A DNA stretch of 64,000 nt from assembly GCA_023443745.1 (NCBI GenBank), contig JAEZTB010000008.1, positions 127,433 through 191,432 of the forward strand, in the 5' to 3' direction. Below, piece by piece: positions 9,307-17,907 of this stretch; positions within the stretch are counted from its first letter, which is position 1, and every line of letters starts with the position of its first letter. Under the pieces are notes generated by a model that searched no databases, had not been told where the DNA came from, and saw only the letters and a list, made by a program, of their open reading frames with translations. This DNA comes from Bacillota bacterium. GTDB taxonomy: Bacteria > Bacillota > Clostridia > DSM-8532. The translations under genes were made by a program, and so were the position numbers.

Positions 9307-9346
9307 AAGGGCTATGGTTATACTGCAACCAGGCCCTTAGTTTTTG
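9307..9346 (+). terminator. Terminator downstream of the secreted Fn3 protein
   Basis: AAGGGC and GCCCTT arms enclose a smaller GGTT/AACC stem and are followed by AGTTTTTG. It lies about 65 nt past the stop codon. Confidence 0.65.
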
Positions 9347-9414
9347 TTTACAGGCCGAAGCTTGATAACGGGTCTAGTCGTTGGTGCGTTGCTATAGGCA
9401 CCGCACAGTTCAAA

Positions 9415-10335
9415 TTACTTATGCTTTGAAAGCCAATCTGCGATATCCCTAAAGACTTCGGCCCTATTGATTTCATTGAGCATTTCATGACGACCTTCCG
9501 GATAGAGTTTCAGCGTTATATCCTCAATCCCCAGTTTCCTATAAATTTCATATAAGGTTTTTACACTTTTACCAAAGTGCCCCACAGGATCCCGTTCCCC
9601 CGACATGATATAAACCGGTAAGGTCAAGGGGATGTTTCTGAGTTTATCAACTCGGTAAAGCTTTTTTAATCCCTTGAAAAAATAATAGTAAAAATCTATG
9701 GGAAAGACATAGCCGCAGCGGGGATCGTCACAGTATTTGGAAACCTCACCGGTGTCACGGCTCAGCCAGTCAAAAGAGGTGCTTGGCTCTTTTATACTCT
9801 TGTTATAGCTTCCGAAGCTTAATGAATCGAGGAGCTTCCCCTTTTTCTTTCCACCAATTAGTCGTTTTTGCATGGTAGCAAGCAAGGCTCCTGCTGAAAC
9901 ATCAATTCCGTTTTGAGCAGCTGATCCTGAAAGAATAATGCCGTCAATATCCTGGCCATAACGGGTTATAAAGTCCTGGCCGACAAAAGAGCCAAAGCTA
10001 TGTGCAAATATAAAAACAGGAAGACTCGGATGTTTTTCTTTGATCAGGTTTGTGATAAGGCGAGCGTCTTCAACGGTTTTATTAAAACCGTCTTCACCTA
10101 TACAGCCCAGCTCCTCCATGGACTTGCAGCTATATCCCTGACCCCAGTGATCGTGACCATAAACAACATAGCCCTCATCATTGAGAAATCTCGCGAAAGC
10201 CTCGTATCTTCCTGCATGTTCAGCCATACCATGAAGAATTTGTATTGCTCCTATTGGACTTTTGACCTGGTTCCATTGATAGAGACATAATTCTCGATCC
10301 CCATTTGCCTTAACATAAGTACAGGTATTCTCCAT
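9415..10335 (-). CDS. Alpha/beta hydrolase, monoacylglycerol lipase/lysophospholipase-like
   Basis: A cytoplasmic alpha/beta hydrolase of the Hydrolase_4 type (306 residues). The oxyanion region reads LHGMAEHAGRY and is followed by VYGHDHWGQG, the conserved start of monoglyceride-lipase-like enzymes. The nucleophile serine is in AHSFGSF near residue 112, with alanine replacing the usual first glycine of GxSxG. The acid is in SGERDPVG near 246 and the histidine in EGRHEMLNE near 283, so the triad is complete. AGGAGG is well placed for the ATG at 10335, making the longer frame from 10380 unlikely. The gene stands alone. The natural ester substrate is not predictable. Confidence 0.87.
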   Translation of the reverse strand: MENTCTYVKANGDRELCLYQWNQVKSPIGAIQILHGMAEHAGRYEAFARFLNDEGYVVYGHDHWGQGYSCKSMEELGCIGEDGFNKTVEDARLITNLIKEKHPSLPVFIFAHSFGSFVGQDFITRYGQDIDGIILSGSAAQNGIDVSAGALLATMQKRLIGGKKKGKLLDSLSFGSYNKSIKEPSTSFDWLSRDTGEVSKYCDDPRCGYVFPIDFYYYFFKGLKKLYRVDKLRNIPLTLPVYIMSGERDPVGHFGKSVKTLYEIYRKLGIEDITLKLYPEGRHEMLNEINRAEVFRDIADWLSKHK

Positions 10336-10593
10336 AACAAGTCCTCCTTTTAAAATTGAGCCGGTCCTCTGCCTTATCACATTATATTCTTAAGAAAATT
10401 CTTCCAAGGTACTCTCTCCTTGCATTATATTAATTGTAAGTTTTGAATGCAATAAAATATGACATGAGAGATTCTGATATTGCTGTTGTCTTCCCAAATT
10501 AAGTAGACAATATAAGGAGTTTTTCGCATTATTTTTATTAAAACCCAGACGTATAAATGGTTTGAGAGTTGATGAAATTTCTCAAAAAGGGTA

Positions 10594-10622
10594 TTGTGGT
10601 TTTTGAAGATATGCATTATAAT
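10594..10622 (+). promoter_or_regulatory. Promoter of tRNA-Pro
   Basis: TTGTGG, 17-nt spacer, TATAAT, ending 15 nt before the tRNA 5' end. The rest of the gap 10336-10593 shows no convincing gene or structure. Confidence 0.7.
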
Positions 10623-10637
10623 AGGTTTTGTCGCTGT

Positions 10638-10716
10638 CGGGGTGTAGCTCAGTTCTGGCTAGAGTGCTTGCTTGGGGTGCAAGAGGTCGCACGTTCAAGT
10701 CGTGTCACTCCGACCA
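10638..10716 (+). tRNA. tRNA-Pro, anticodon GGG
   Basis: A complete cloverleaf is readable: acceptor CGGGGTG with CACTCCG, D-stem GCTC/GAGT, anticodon stem CTTGC/GCAAG around the 7-nt loop TTGGGGT, T-stem GCACG/CGTGT with TTCAAGT loop, discriminator A and an encoded CCA. The anticodon GGG reads CCC and CCU proline codons. The acceptor, D and T stems each contain a G-T pair. Confidence 0.95.
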
Positions 10717-10720
10717 ACAA

Positions 10721-10757
10721 AATAGCGGATTACAAGAAATTGTAACCCGCTATTTTT
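10721..10757 (+). terminator. Terminator of tRNA-Pro
   Basis: AATAGCGG...TTACAA with TTGTAA...CCGCTATT forms a long stem with a GAAA-containing loop, followed by a T run, directly after the tRNA CCA end. Confidence 0.85.
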
Positions 10758-10825
10758 ATGCCTAAAAAAGTCATTTACTGCAATATTACTGCATCTGCAT
10801 TTTCCGGGGTTATGTAGTGTGATTT

Positions 10826-11461
10826 TTACCTCATGAAGCTGGTCATTATCTTAGCCTCGGGCTGGGGTTCCTGCACAGCATTCTTCCCCGCTTCGCATAG
10901 CTGGAGCAGCCACGCCATGTTCTTCCCCAAAAGGCGCATGATTTGATTGCCTTCCGCGTCCTCCCTCACCTCTCCTGGAACACGGCCATGGATGACGTTC
11001 CAGTAATTCGAGGACGCGATCAGCATCTCGGAATAAAACAGATATTTGTTAAGCTGATCCAGCGCGGTAATCCCGCCGCTCCTGCGCACGGCTGCAAGGC
11101 TGGCACCGACTTTATGCCGAAACAGACCGCCGTTTGCGCCTGCCACGTAGAAGGCCCGGTCCAGAAGACACTTCATGGAGCCGGAGATGCCCGCATAGTG
11201 TGTGGGAGAACCCAGGAGGATCCCGTCCGCCTCCCGCATCTTCTGAATATAGCCATTGGCGATGTCGTCGTCAAACCTGCACCTGCCGTTCTTATTCCTG
11301 TGGCACTCTCCGCAGCCGATACATCCCCTCACCGGTTGGGCACCCACGGTTAAAATCTCCGTTTCTATACCCAGGGCTTCCAGTTCCTCTGCAACGACGC
11401 CGATTGCCTGGGCGGTGTTTCCTTTGCTCTTAGCGCTCCCGTTGATAGCCACCACTTTCAT
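10826..11461 (-). CDS. NADPH-dependent FMN reductase / iron-sulfur flavoprotein-like
   Basis: A flavodoxin-fold protein of 211 residues. The N-terminus (VVAINGSAKSKGNT) is the FMN phosphate-binding loop. Cysteines at 47, 50, 53 and 61 (CIGCGEC and NGRC) match the compact motif that binds a [4Fe-4S] cluster in archaeal and clostridial iron-sulfur flavoproteins. GSPTHYAGISGSMKCLLDR is the second FMN-contact region. Such proteins move electrons or reduce quinones or nitro compounds; the partner is unknown. The gene is clearly richer in G+C than either neighbour and stands alone between a tRNA and cheY, suggesting acquisition by transfer. Confidence 0.85.
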   Translation of the reverse strand: MKVVAINGSAKSKGNTAQAIGVVAEELEALGIETEILTVGAQPVRGCIGCGECHRNKNGRCRFDDDIANGYIQKMREADGILLGSPTHYAGISGSMKCLLDRAFYVAGANGGLFRHKVGASLAAVRRSGGITALDQLNKYLFYSEMLIASSNYWNVIHGRVPGEVREDAEGNQIMRLLGKNMAWLLQLCEAGKNAVQEPQPEAKIMTSFMR

Positions 11462-11511
11462 TTCCCTGCTCTCCCTTCAAATCGTATGTTTACAAATTCA
11501 GATATACCCTG

Positions 11512-11541
11512 ATTGTACCTCGTTTTATGCCTTTCCGGCAA
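11512..11541 (-). promoter_or_regulatory. Possible promoter of the flavoprotein gene
   Basis: Minus strand TTGCCG, 18-nt spacer, TACAAT, about 50 nt upstream of the start codon. Confidence 0.4.
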
Positions 11542-11578
11542 CTGTGAAATGGCGAATTCATGCGGCACAACAGAACGA

Positions 11579-11606
11579 TAAAAAAGCATCCCTTTTCGTG
11601 GGATGC
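11579..11606 (-). terminator. Terminator of cheY
   Basis: On the minus strand GCATCCC and GGGATGC pair across a 7-nt loop and are followed by TTTTTT, shortly after the cheY stop codon. Confidence 0.9.
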
Positions 11607-11624
11607 GTACACTGGAGCTTCTAT

Positions 11625-11987
11625 TTATTTGTTAATAATTTTATTGAGGGTCTTAACAATATATTCCTCATTAAAAGGCTTAACAATAAAATTTACGGCA
11701 CCTGATACTATAGCCTCCTTGACCATAGGCTCCTGGCCCATGGCACTGACCATAAGCACCTTCGCGCGAGGGTCAAAGCTCCGGATCTCTTTCAATGCCT
11801 CTAAACCAGACATAACAGGCATGGTAATATCCATGGTCACAAGGTCAGGCTTAAGCTCCTTATATTTATGTACGGCTTCCTGTCCATTTTCGGCCTCAGC
11901 CACAACCTCGAAGCCATTTCTCTCCAAAATAAGGCGGATGGACATTCTCATAAAAGCCGCGTCATCTACAATTAATACTTTAGCCAT
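11625..11987 (-). CDS. cheY: CheY-like single-domain response regulator
   Basis: A 120-residue receiver domain with nothing attached. Acidic pocket D8/D9, phosphoacceptor D53 (TMDITMPVMSG), S81 in the switch position and K103 (VKPF) are all present. Stand-alone receivers of this exact form (MAKVLIVDDAAFMRM) are CheY proteins that bind the flagellar switch in Clostridia and Bacilli. No chemotaxis or flagellar gene lies in the window, so its motor role is inferred from sequence similarity only. A TATAAT box sits at 12015-12020 on the minus strand and a strong terminator follows the gene, suggesting a monocistronic message. Confidence 0.88.
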   Translation of the reverse strand: MAKVLIVDDAAFMRMSIRLILERNGFEVVAEAENGQEAVHKYKELKPDLVTMDITMPVMSGLEALKEIRSFDPRAKVLMVSAMGQEPMVKEAIVSGAVNFIVKPFNEEYIVKTLNKIINK

Positions 11988-12058
11988 AGGTCCCCCTACT
12001 TCTTTTTGGGATATATTATAACAAAAAGCGACATCTTTTAACAGTAGTATTTAGGTGT

Positions 12059-13579
12059 TTAAAAATGATCTTTATATTTGCCCCACCAGGTTTTAGCCTT
12101 TTCAACCATTTCAGCATGCGAGTCGGGATTAAAGTCAAGGGTGACATCAATGTACTCTCCGTTTGTAAAAGTCCTGACATCGTCATGCTGGCTGGCTAGA
12201 AGGAGCGCATATAACGCTAGTGCACGTTCATAATCATCATTTGACTCAAGCTTCTCAATCAGGCCCGGAATGGCCGGCTTGCCCATCGCACCCAAATCTT
12301 CGGCTGCGGTGTACCAGGTATAACCATCACCATAAGTGCCGGTATAGCTCTGGTCTTTGAGCTTATCAAGATTATATTGCACTTTTTCTTCTATCGTCTG
12401 ATCTGCGGGAGAAGGAGTCTCTTTAGCTGCAGCATTTTCCTTAGTGGGGGTTTCTGTGGGCTGCATAGACTCAACAGTGGCCGTCGGAACGGGGGTAACA
12501 GCAGGGTTTTCGGGCTTTTGGTTCCTATCACTCTGTGCATTAGTCAATGTCGAGCAACCTATCAAAACAGTCATAACAAAAGCCATAAGCGTACCAATTG
12601 CAGTTTTCTTCTTATATTTCGATATCATACCGATTCTCCTTTTAACGCTGGATTTTTTTTGTATAAGGCCGCTGGTGCAGGCCAGAGTATGGGGCTCGGA
12701 AAACATGTCTACCATATTTAAGATAGTCTCTCCATAATGGTGATATTCTGTGGGGTTTAACCTTTTTAAAACACTTTCATCGCATGAAACCTCACAATCC
12801 TCCCGTATCCTGTGGAAGGCGTATACAATGACGGGGTTGAACCAGTAAACACACCTTAAAATTGCCATAAACCAATTGAAGAGGATATCCTTACGTTTAT
12901 AATGAATGAGCTCGTGTATGAACACATACTTCGTCTCCTGTTCGGAGAGCTGCTTCAACACCTGTTCTGACAGAACAAGCCTGGGTCTTATGATACCGTA
13001 AAGGATGGGTACCTTTACACCCTCATTAATGACAAGGGGAATAGAACGTTTTACTGAGGCTAGCTTATGGCAATCCTGTAATATCCTAATACTTATGGCG
13101 TCACGGCATGGTATGCTGAAACGCATTTTCTTATAGAATCTTATATTAAAATACAGTATGATTAAAGCCATTATGACTGCGCCCAATAACCAGATAACAG
13201 CCAGTATGTCTATAAATGCAGGTGAATTTTGAATGCTTAAAGCGGTTTCGGGTTTATTTGCTTCAACAACGGGTCGTTGATGGTTCTCATGTAGACTTTC
13301 GGCAGGCTCACCCTCTGAAGGTCTGAGAAGTGCAGTGTTGCTTTCATTATATTGCTGAACGCCGACCATCACCGGATTGAATAAATTATAGAGGCTAAGC
13401 TCAGTCTCAGGTGCAACCGGAAGGACGAGCCGGAGAATCAACAGAAGCCAGACTGTATAATGCCAGTTGGCACTGAGTCTATTCCTTAATAAGGCCTTAA
13501 TCATCATCAGGACTATTATGAGCAATGTCCCCTTAAGGGAAAGCCTAAAAACTTCTTGAAAGACCTCAGTCAAATTCAT
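12059..13579 (-). CDS. BlaR1-like M56 membrane metalloprotease sensor with a non-penicillin-binding C-terminus
   Basis: A 506-residue membrane protein of the BlaR1/MecR1 M56 family. Transmembrane helices occupy about residues 15-55 and 115-145. The zinc protease motif is HELIH near residues 218-222, followed by ANLR-like helices and a conserved EDCEVSCDE. A last transmembrane segment ends near 341 with IGCSTLTN, which resembles a lipobox but is internal. Beyond it come a Pro/Thr-rich linker and about 110 residues with a HEAT-like pattern (LGAMGKPAIPGLIEKLES), not the beta-lactam-binding domain of BlaR1. It starts four bases after the blaI-like stop, so the two are translationally coupled. In the known system the protease cleaves the BlaI repressor on sensing its ligand; the ligand here is unknown. 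Confidence 0.85.
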   Translation of the reverse strand: MNLTEVFQEVFRLSLKGTLLIIVLMMIKALLRNRLSANWHYTVWLLLILRLVLPVAPETELSLYNLFNPVMVGVQQYNESNTALLRPSEGEPAESLHENHQRPVVEANKPETALSIQNSPAFIDILAVIWLLGAVIMALIILYFNIRFYKKMRFSIPCRDAISIRILQDCHKLASVKRSIPLVINEGVKVPILYGIIRPRLVLSEQVLKQLSEQETKYVFIHELIHYKRKDILFNWFMAILRCVYWFNPVIVYAFHRIREDCEVSCDESVLKRLNPTEYHHYGETILNMVDMFSEPHTLACTSGLIQKKSSVKRRIGMISKYKKKTAIGTLMAFVMTVLIGCSTLTNAQSDRNQKPENPAVTPVPTATVESMQPTETPTKENAAAKETPSPADQTIEEKVQYNLDKLKDQSYTGTYGDGYTWYTAAEDLGAMGKPAIPGLIEKLESNDDYERALALYALLLASQHDDVRTFTNGEYIDVTLDFNPDSHAEMVEKAKTWWGKYKDHF

Positions 13580-13583
13580 GGCT

Positions 13584-13964
13584 TCACCTTCTTTCCCGAT
13601 CCGAGTCCAAAAGTGCCCTTAGCTCATCCAACTCTTCCCTGCTCAATTTCTCTTCCTTGATGAAACTGGCAACCAAGTGATGAATGGAACCGTTATAGAC
13701 TTTATTAATGAATGACTCAGTCTGTGTTTTTTTATATTCAGCCTCAGAAACCAATGGATAGTAAAGATGGTAAGGGCTCTCCTTTTTTACTCCCACAACT
13801 CCCTTGGTCACCAACCGACTGATAAGTGTGTGGATGGTTTTAGGATTCCATTGGGTTTCTTCCCGCAAAGACTCAATAATCTCGCTTGCATTTTGGGGTG
13901 AGTTTTTCCAGAGAGTCTTAATGACATACCATTCAGCGTCTGAGATTTTGTTTGCCTTATTCAA
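13584..13964 (-). CDS. BlaI/MecI-family transcriptional repressor
   Basis: A 126-residue winged-helix repressor (SDAEWYVIKTLWKNSP, WNPKTIHTLISRLVTKG), the standard BlaI/MecI DNA-binding half, followed by the helical dimerisation half that carries the protease-sensitive site in BlaI. The start is TTG at 13964, preceded by GAAGGAGAAGG. Two identical operators lie directly upstream, and the M56 protease gene follows immediately, giving a self-regulated repressor/protease pair. No beta-lactamase or PBP2a gene is nearby, so its regulon beyond itself is not visible here. Confidence 0.93.
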   Translation of the reverse strand: MNKANKISDAEWYVIKTLWKNSPQNASEIIESLREETQWNPKTIHTLISRLVTKGVVGVKKESPYHLYYPLVSEAEYKKTQTESFINKVYNGSIHHLVASFIKEEKLSREELDELRALLDSDRERR

Positions 13965-13979
13965 AAGACCTTCTCCTTC

Positions 13980-14017
13980 CTACAATTGTAGTCTCTAATT
14001 TGATACTACAATTGTAG
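13980..14017. promoter_or_regulatory. Pair of identical BlaI-type operators
   Basis: The 12-bp palindrome CTACAATTGTAG occurs at 13980-13991 and again at 14006-14017, centres 26 bp apart. Each half carries the TACA/TGTA pattern of BlaI/MecI operators. The flanks TTC and GAA make the whole block one larger inverted repeat. They sit just upstream of the blaI-like start codon, where repressor would block transcription. Confidence 0.85.
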
Positions 14018-14113
14018 GAAGGGATTGTCAAGACTTTCCTAATAAATTTCCAAATATTCTTAGGTTAATATTGATAGTGTCTTTGTTTTTGAGGTGCAAG
14101 CCTTAATCCTAAA

Positions 14114-14147
14114 AAGAAAAATCGCCTGATTTATCAATCAAGCGATT
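14114..14147 (-). terminator. Terminator of the small membrane protein gene
   Basis: Minus strand AATCGCTTGATT pairs with AATCAGGCGATT and is followed by TTTTTCTTTTT. Confidence 0.8.
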
Positions 14148-14187
14148 AGACATTCTGTATATACATATGTATTCTTGTGTGCTTATT

Positions 14188-14559
14188 TTACTTAGCCAGA
14201 GTCTTTTTATAGGCCGAATAAGCGAAAAAGCCGTAAACAATCACTGCAAACAGATGAGACCAGCTAAATGTTCTCACTCCGAACAGTATTACAAAAAATT
14301 CAATAATATCCACGAGGGTCACAACACCGAGCCCTATCATAAGCACATTGAAATTCTTGTTTGCCAGGCATAATAAAATAGAGATAATAAACACATAAAA
14401 GAGTAATGCACTGATGAGTCCCCCAAGGAAGAAAAAGCTATTAATGATCATGAGGGCAACATATCCGTAAAGCAGCACCATATCCAATCCCAGCAAAGAA
14501 GAAATAACCGGCTTCCCTTCAAAATACTTTCTGAGTTCATTACTCACATTCTCAATCAC
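14188..14559 (-). CDS. Small membrane protein, four predicted TM segments, unknown function
   Basis: A 123-residue hydrophobic protein starting at GTG 14559 with GGAGGGG six bases upstream. About four transmembrane segments can be drawn (residues roughly 20-45, 45-65, 72-95 and 98-118), with a short charged N-terminus and lysine-rich C-terminus. I do not recognise the family. It has its own terminator and no partner gene on the same strand, so context gives no functional hint. Confidence 0.65.
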   Translation of the reverse strand: MIENVSNELRKYFEGKPVISSLLGLDMVLLYGYVALMIINSFFFLGGLISALLFYVFIISILLCLANKNFNVLMIGLGVVTLVDIIEFFVILFGVRTFSWSHLFAVIVYGFFAYSAYKKTLAK

Positions 14560-14757
14560 GATAAACCCCTCCTAACAAAAGTATGGTAGAATAAAAATAT
14601 CTACCTTGACTATATTATACAAAACTTTTATAAATATTTCTGCAATTATTTTAACGGATATATCCAAACTATAGGTAGATTGTTCCTTTAGTTTAGAAAA
14701 AATGATATACAAGAGCACATAGTTCTTTCATACTATGATAAATTGTGCCAACTTTAT

Positions 14758-14838
14758 GTATAATAAGAACCTGAACCTTGTTGTATTCACAATAAGAATC
14801 TGAACGTTGCTTCGCAATATGTATCTGAAGGACTAAAA
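14758..14838 (+). repeat. Three degenerate direct repeats ahead of the DUF3810 gene
   Basis: The units ATAAGAACCTGAACCTTG, ATAAGAATCTGAACGTTG and ATATGTATCTGAAGG follow one another at roughly 25-30 base spacing directly before the ribosome site of the gene at 14854. They could be activator or repressor sites, or simple tandem decay. The rest of 14560-14757 is A+T-rich with no gene. Confidence 0.35.
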
Positions 14839-14853
14839 TGGAGGATTTTTATA

Positions 14854-15981
14854 ATGTACCATTACAAAACCTTAAAGTGGGATAATAAGCCTAAATATAA
14901 ACACAAGTTCTTTTTTCTGCTCCTTATACCTTTGGCTCTTCTCATTAAATGGCTGTTGTCACTATCTCCAGAATTCACCGAAAAGTATTATTCACAAGGA
15001 CTTTACAAGATTATAATGCAGCCGGTGAGTTTACTGACAGGTTTAGTCCCTGTGTCGGTTGCAGAGCTTGCTATTTATTTGATAGTGATCTATCTCTTGG
15101 TAAGACTTATATACTTGATTATAAAAGCTGTTCAGCAACACAGATGGTCGGTCTTTCTCCCCTTCCTTGCCAATATCGTAATGATTGGCTCATTGTGGTT
15201 CTTTGCTCAAACCATGGTCTGGAATGTCAATTATGAGCGATTACCCTTTGCTACGAATGCTAATATCCAGGTTCGTGATTCCAGCGTTGATGAATTGGAG
15301 GCCATGTGCAAATGGCTCATTAAAAACACAAATGCATTACGTGAACAGGTAAAGGAAGATAAAAATGGCGTGATGACAGTTGAAAATGGATTTAAGTCTA
15401 TAGTAAAACGCTCTACACTTGGATACAAGGAAGTCGAAAAACGTTATCCATTCTTAGGTGGAAAATACGGACCTCCAAAACCTGTCCTCCTATCCAGACT
15501 CATGTCCCATACCAATATTATTGGCCTTTATTCCTGTCTTACCGGAGAAGCAAACATTGATACGGATATTCCTCCCATGGCATGGGCCTCTACCACCTTA
15601 CATGAAATGGCCCATCAGCGCGGCTATGCACGCGAAGATGAAGCCAACTATATCGCTTATATTGCCTGCATGGCCCACCCCGATGTGGATTTTAAATACT
15701 CGGGCAGTGTCATGGCTCTTCAATATTCTATGAATGCCTTGTATGGTGCAGATCCTGACCGTTACTTTGCTTTGACAAACAACTACAGCTCAGGATATCT
15801 TCGGGACCTTCAAAACGAACAGGCTTACTGGAAGCAGTTCCAAGGTATCACCAAAAAAGTGGCCAATAAAATGAATGATACCTATCTCAAGCTCAATGGT
15901 GAAGAAGACGGTGTAAAGAGCTATGGTCGAATGATAGATCTCCTCCTTGCCGACTTTAGGAACCAGCTGGTTTCCCAATAA
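14854..15981 (+). CDS. DUF3810 family membrane protein with HEMAH zinc motif
   Basis: A 375-residue protein of the DUF3810 family. Residues about 20-40, 58-80 and 100-120 are transmembrane segments. The large C-terminal part contains TTLHEMAHQRGYAREDEANY near residue 250, a thermolysin-like HExxH with a downstream glutamate, so a membrane-anchored metallopeptidase is likely, though no activity is established as far as I know. GGAGGA lies nine bases before the ATG. It is probably monocistronic, with SulP about 115 bases downstream. Confidence 0.85.
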   Translation: MYHYKTLKWDNKPKYKHKFFFLLLIPLALLIKWLLSLSPEFTEKYYSQGLYKIIMQPVSLLTGLVPVSVAELAIYLIVIYLLVRLIYLIIKAVQQHRWSVFLPFLANIVMIGSLWFFAQTMVWNVNYERLPFATNANIQVRDSSVDELEAMCKWLIKNTNALREQVKEDKNGVMTVENGFKSIVKRSTLGYKEVEKRYPFLGGKYGPPKPVLLSRLMSHTNIIGLYSCLTGEANIDTDIPPMAWASTTLHEMAHQRGYAREDEANYIAYIACMAHPDVDFKYSGSVMALQYSMNALYGADPDRYFALTNNYSSGYLRDLQNEQAYWKQFQGITKKVANKMNDTYLKLNGEEDGVKSYGRMIDLLLADFRNQLVSQ

Positions 15982-16095
15982 GGTTAGCAGAAAGATTTCA
16001 TTAAATGAGCATTTACCTGTTTTTTTTTGTTTACACCTATCATGATAAGTGATAATTTATTAGATGTTGCATAAATCATGAAAGGGTTTATTAAT

Positions 16096-17772
16096 ATGCT
16101 AAAGCCAAAGTTATTTACCGTCTTGCAGGATGGTTACTCGAAGGAACAATTCTTAAAAGACTTAACAGCCGGGTTCATTGTTGGTATCATCGCTATTCCG
16201 CTTTCCATCGCTCTGGCAATCGCATCGGGCGTTTCTCCCGAAAAGGGCTTGTATACTGCAATTATCGCAGGTTTTCTCGTCTCCTTATTAGGCGGAAGCC
16301 GTGTTCAGATTGGTGGACCCACAGGTGCCTTTGTTGTCATTATCTATGGCATCATCGAGAAAAAGGGCTATCCGGCACTTGTCATAGCCACTATTTTAGC
16401 GGGATTTATCCTAATCTTTATGGGTCTTTTGAAATTGGGAAGTGTCATCAAGTTGATTCCTTATCCCATAACGACAGGTTTTACCAGTGGTATAGCAGTG
16501 GTTATCTTCTCCCAGCAAATCAGTGATTTTCTAGGCCTTAAAATGGAAAAAACGCCATCGGAGTTTATACCAAGAATCAGCGAATACATTAAGTCCATTC
16601 ATACATTATCCATTAACAGTCTTATCGTAGGTCTCATTGCCATCCTTATTATCGTAGGCTGGCCATACATAAACAAAAAAATCCCGGGCGCTCTGGTGGC
16701 CATTATTATTACAACAGGAGCAGTTCAGCTTCTTGGCATTAAGGTAGAGACCATTGGAGACCGTTACAGTAATTTAAAAGCGGCTCTTCCCGCTTTCCAA
16801 ATGCCTGAGATAAGCCTCTCACTTATTACTGAACTTTTCCCTACTGCTTTGACAATCGCTGTACTGGCAGGAGTTGAGTCGTTATTATCAGCTGTTGTGG
16901 CCGATGGTATGATTGGAGGTAAACATCGCTCCAACATGGAACTGGTTGCTCAAGGTGTCGCCAATATTTTCTCGGGTTTATTTGGCGGTATCCCGGCTAC
17001 AGGCGCTATAGCCCGGACTGCCACCAATATTCGAAATGGCGGCAGAACTCCCGTAGCAGGCATTGTTCATTCTCTTACCGTGCTGGCCATTATGATGCTT
17101 TTAATGCCTCTGGCAAAAATGATTCCCATGACCACTTTGGCTGCCATCCTCATAATCGTAGCTTACAATATGAGCGAATGGCGTGCCTTTAAAAATTTGT
17201 TTAGAGCACCAAAGACCGATATAGCCATCCTTCTCGCCACCTTTGTTCTCACTGTGGTTGTTGACCTTGTTGTAGCCATAGAATTTGGTATTGTTATGGC
17301 AGCCTTCCTCTTTATGAAGCGTATGGCCGATATCACCAAGGTAGAGTCTATCAAAGATGAACTGGAAGACAGCCCTGACATTGCCCTTAACAATCCTGAG
17401 GGTATTAACCCGGCAATCCAGATCTTCCAGGTTTATGGGCCCTTTTTCTTTGGAGCTGCCGATAAATTTACGAATATTATTCATGACAATATTACACCTA
17501 CACGCGTTATGATAATTCGCATGAGACATGTTCCTTATATGGATGCAACAGGCTATCACGCTTTATTCAAAACCTACTCCTATTGCCGCAGGCATAGCAT
17601 TTTGCTTCTGTTTACCCAGGTACAGTCACAGCCCTATGAGCTCATGACCAAGCACGGCTTCATTGACCTGGCAGGTAAAGATAATTTTTGTGAAGACATA
17701 GAACATGCCCTCATTCGCGCTAATGCCTATGTGGAGCTCAACAATAAATTTCCTGTTAGAAAGCTGGCATAG
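16096..17772 (+). CDS. SulP/SLC26 family anion transporter with STAS domain
   Basis: An inner-membrane anion carrier of 558 residues, related to bacterial sulfate/bicarbonate transporters. The N-terminus (FLKDLTAGFIVGIIAIPLSIALAIASG) and GGSRVQIGGPTGAFVV are SulP signatures, in the 14-helix transport domain to about residue 420. A cytoplasmic STAS domain follows, with PYMDATGYHAL near the usual STAS phosphorylation site. The frame opens at 16078, but AAAGGG is correctly spaced only for the second ATG at 16096 and homologues start MLKPKLF. Substrate (sulfate, bicarbonate or another anion) cannot be settled; no sulfate-assimilation genes are nearby. Confidence 0.92.
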   Translation: MLKPKLFTVLQDGYSKEQFLKDLTAGFIVGIIAIPLSIALAIASGVSPEKGLYTAIIAGFLVSLLGGSRVQIGGPTGAFVVIIYGIIEKKGYPALVIATILAGFILIFMGLLKLGSVIKLIPYPITTGFTSGIAVVIFSQQISDFLGLKMEKTPSEFIPRISEYIKSIHTLSINSLIVGLIAILIIVGWPYINKKIPGALVAIIITTGAVQLLGIKVETIGDRYSNLKAALPAFQMPEISLSLITELFPTALTIAVLAGVESLLSAVVADGMIGGKHRSNMELVAQGVANIFSGLFGGIPATGAIARTATNIRNGGRTPVAGIVHSLTVLAIMMLLMPLAKMIPMTTLAAILIIVAYNMSEWRAFKNLFRAPKTDIAILLATFVLTVVVDLVVAIEFGIVMAAFLFMKRMADITKVESIKDELEDSPDIALNNPEGINPAIQIFQVYGPFFFGAADKFTNIIHDNITPTRVMIIRMRHVPYMDATGYHALFKTYSYCRRHSILLLFTQVQSQPYELMTKHGFIDLAGKDNFCEDIEHALIRANAYVELNNKFPVRKLA

Positions 17773-17828
17773 GCCGGTAATATTCCTCTACCGGAAAGCA
17801 TTCCTCAAAAAAGAAGTCCTAATTACAA

Positions 17829-17858
17829 AAGGCTGACCTCCACAATGAGGCCAGCCTT
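17829..17858. terminator. Bidirectional terminator between SulP and SPFH genes
   Basis: AAGGCTG.CCTC pairs with GAGG.CAGCCTT across a 6-nt loop. It separates the convergent SulP and stomatin-like genes, with modest T tracts on both sides. Confidence 0.65.
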
Positions 17859-17907
17859 CTTAATACACATTTAACGATTACGATACGGTTCTTATTTGCA
17901 AAACATT

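Noticed and set aside
9428..9433. Short palindromic hexamers and A+T tracts scattered through intergenic regions
   Set aside because: Too short and frequent to distinguish from chance in A+T-rich DNA.
10425..10616. 63-codon minus-strand frame before tRNA-Pro
   Set aside because: No ribosome site, A+T-rich composition, and it overlaps the tRNA promoter.
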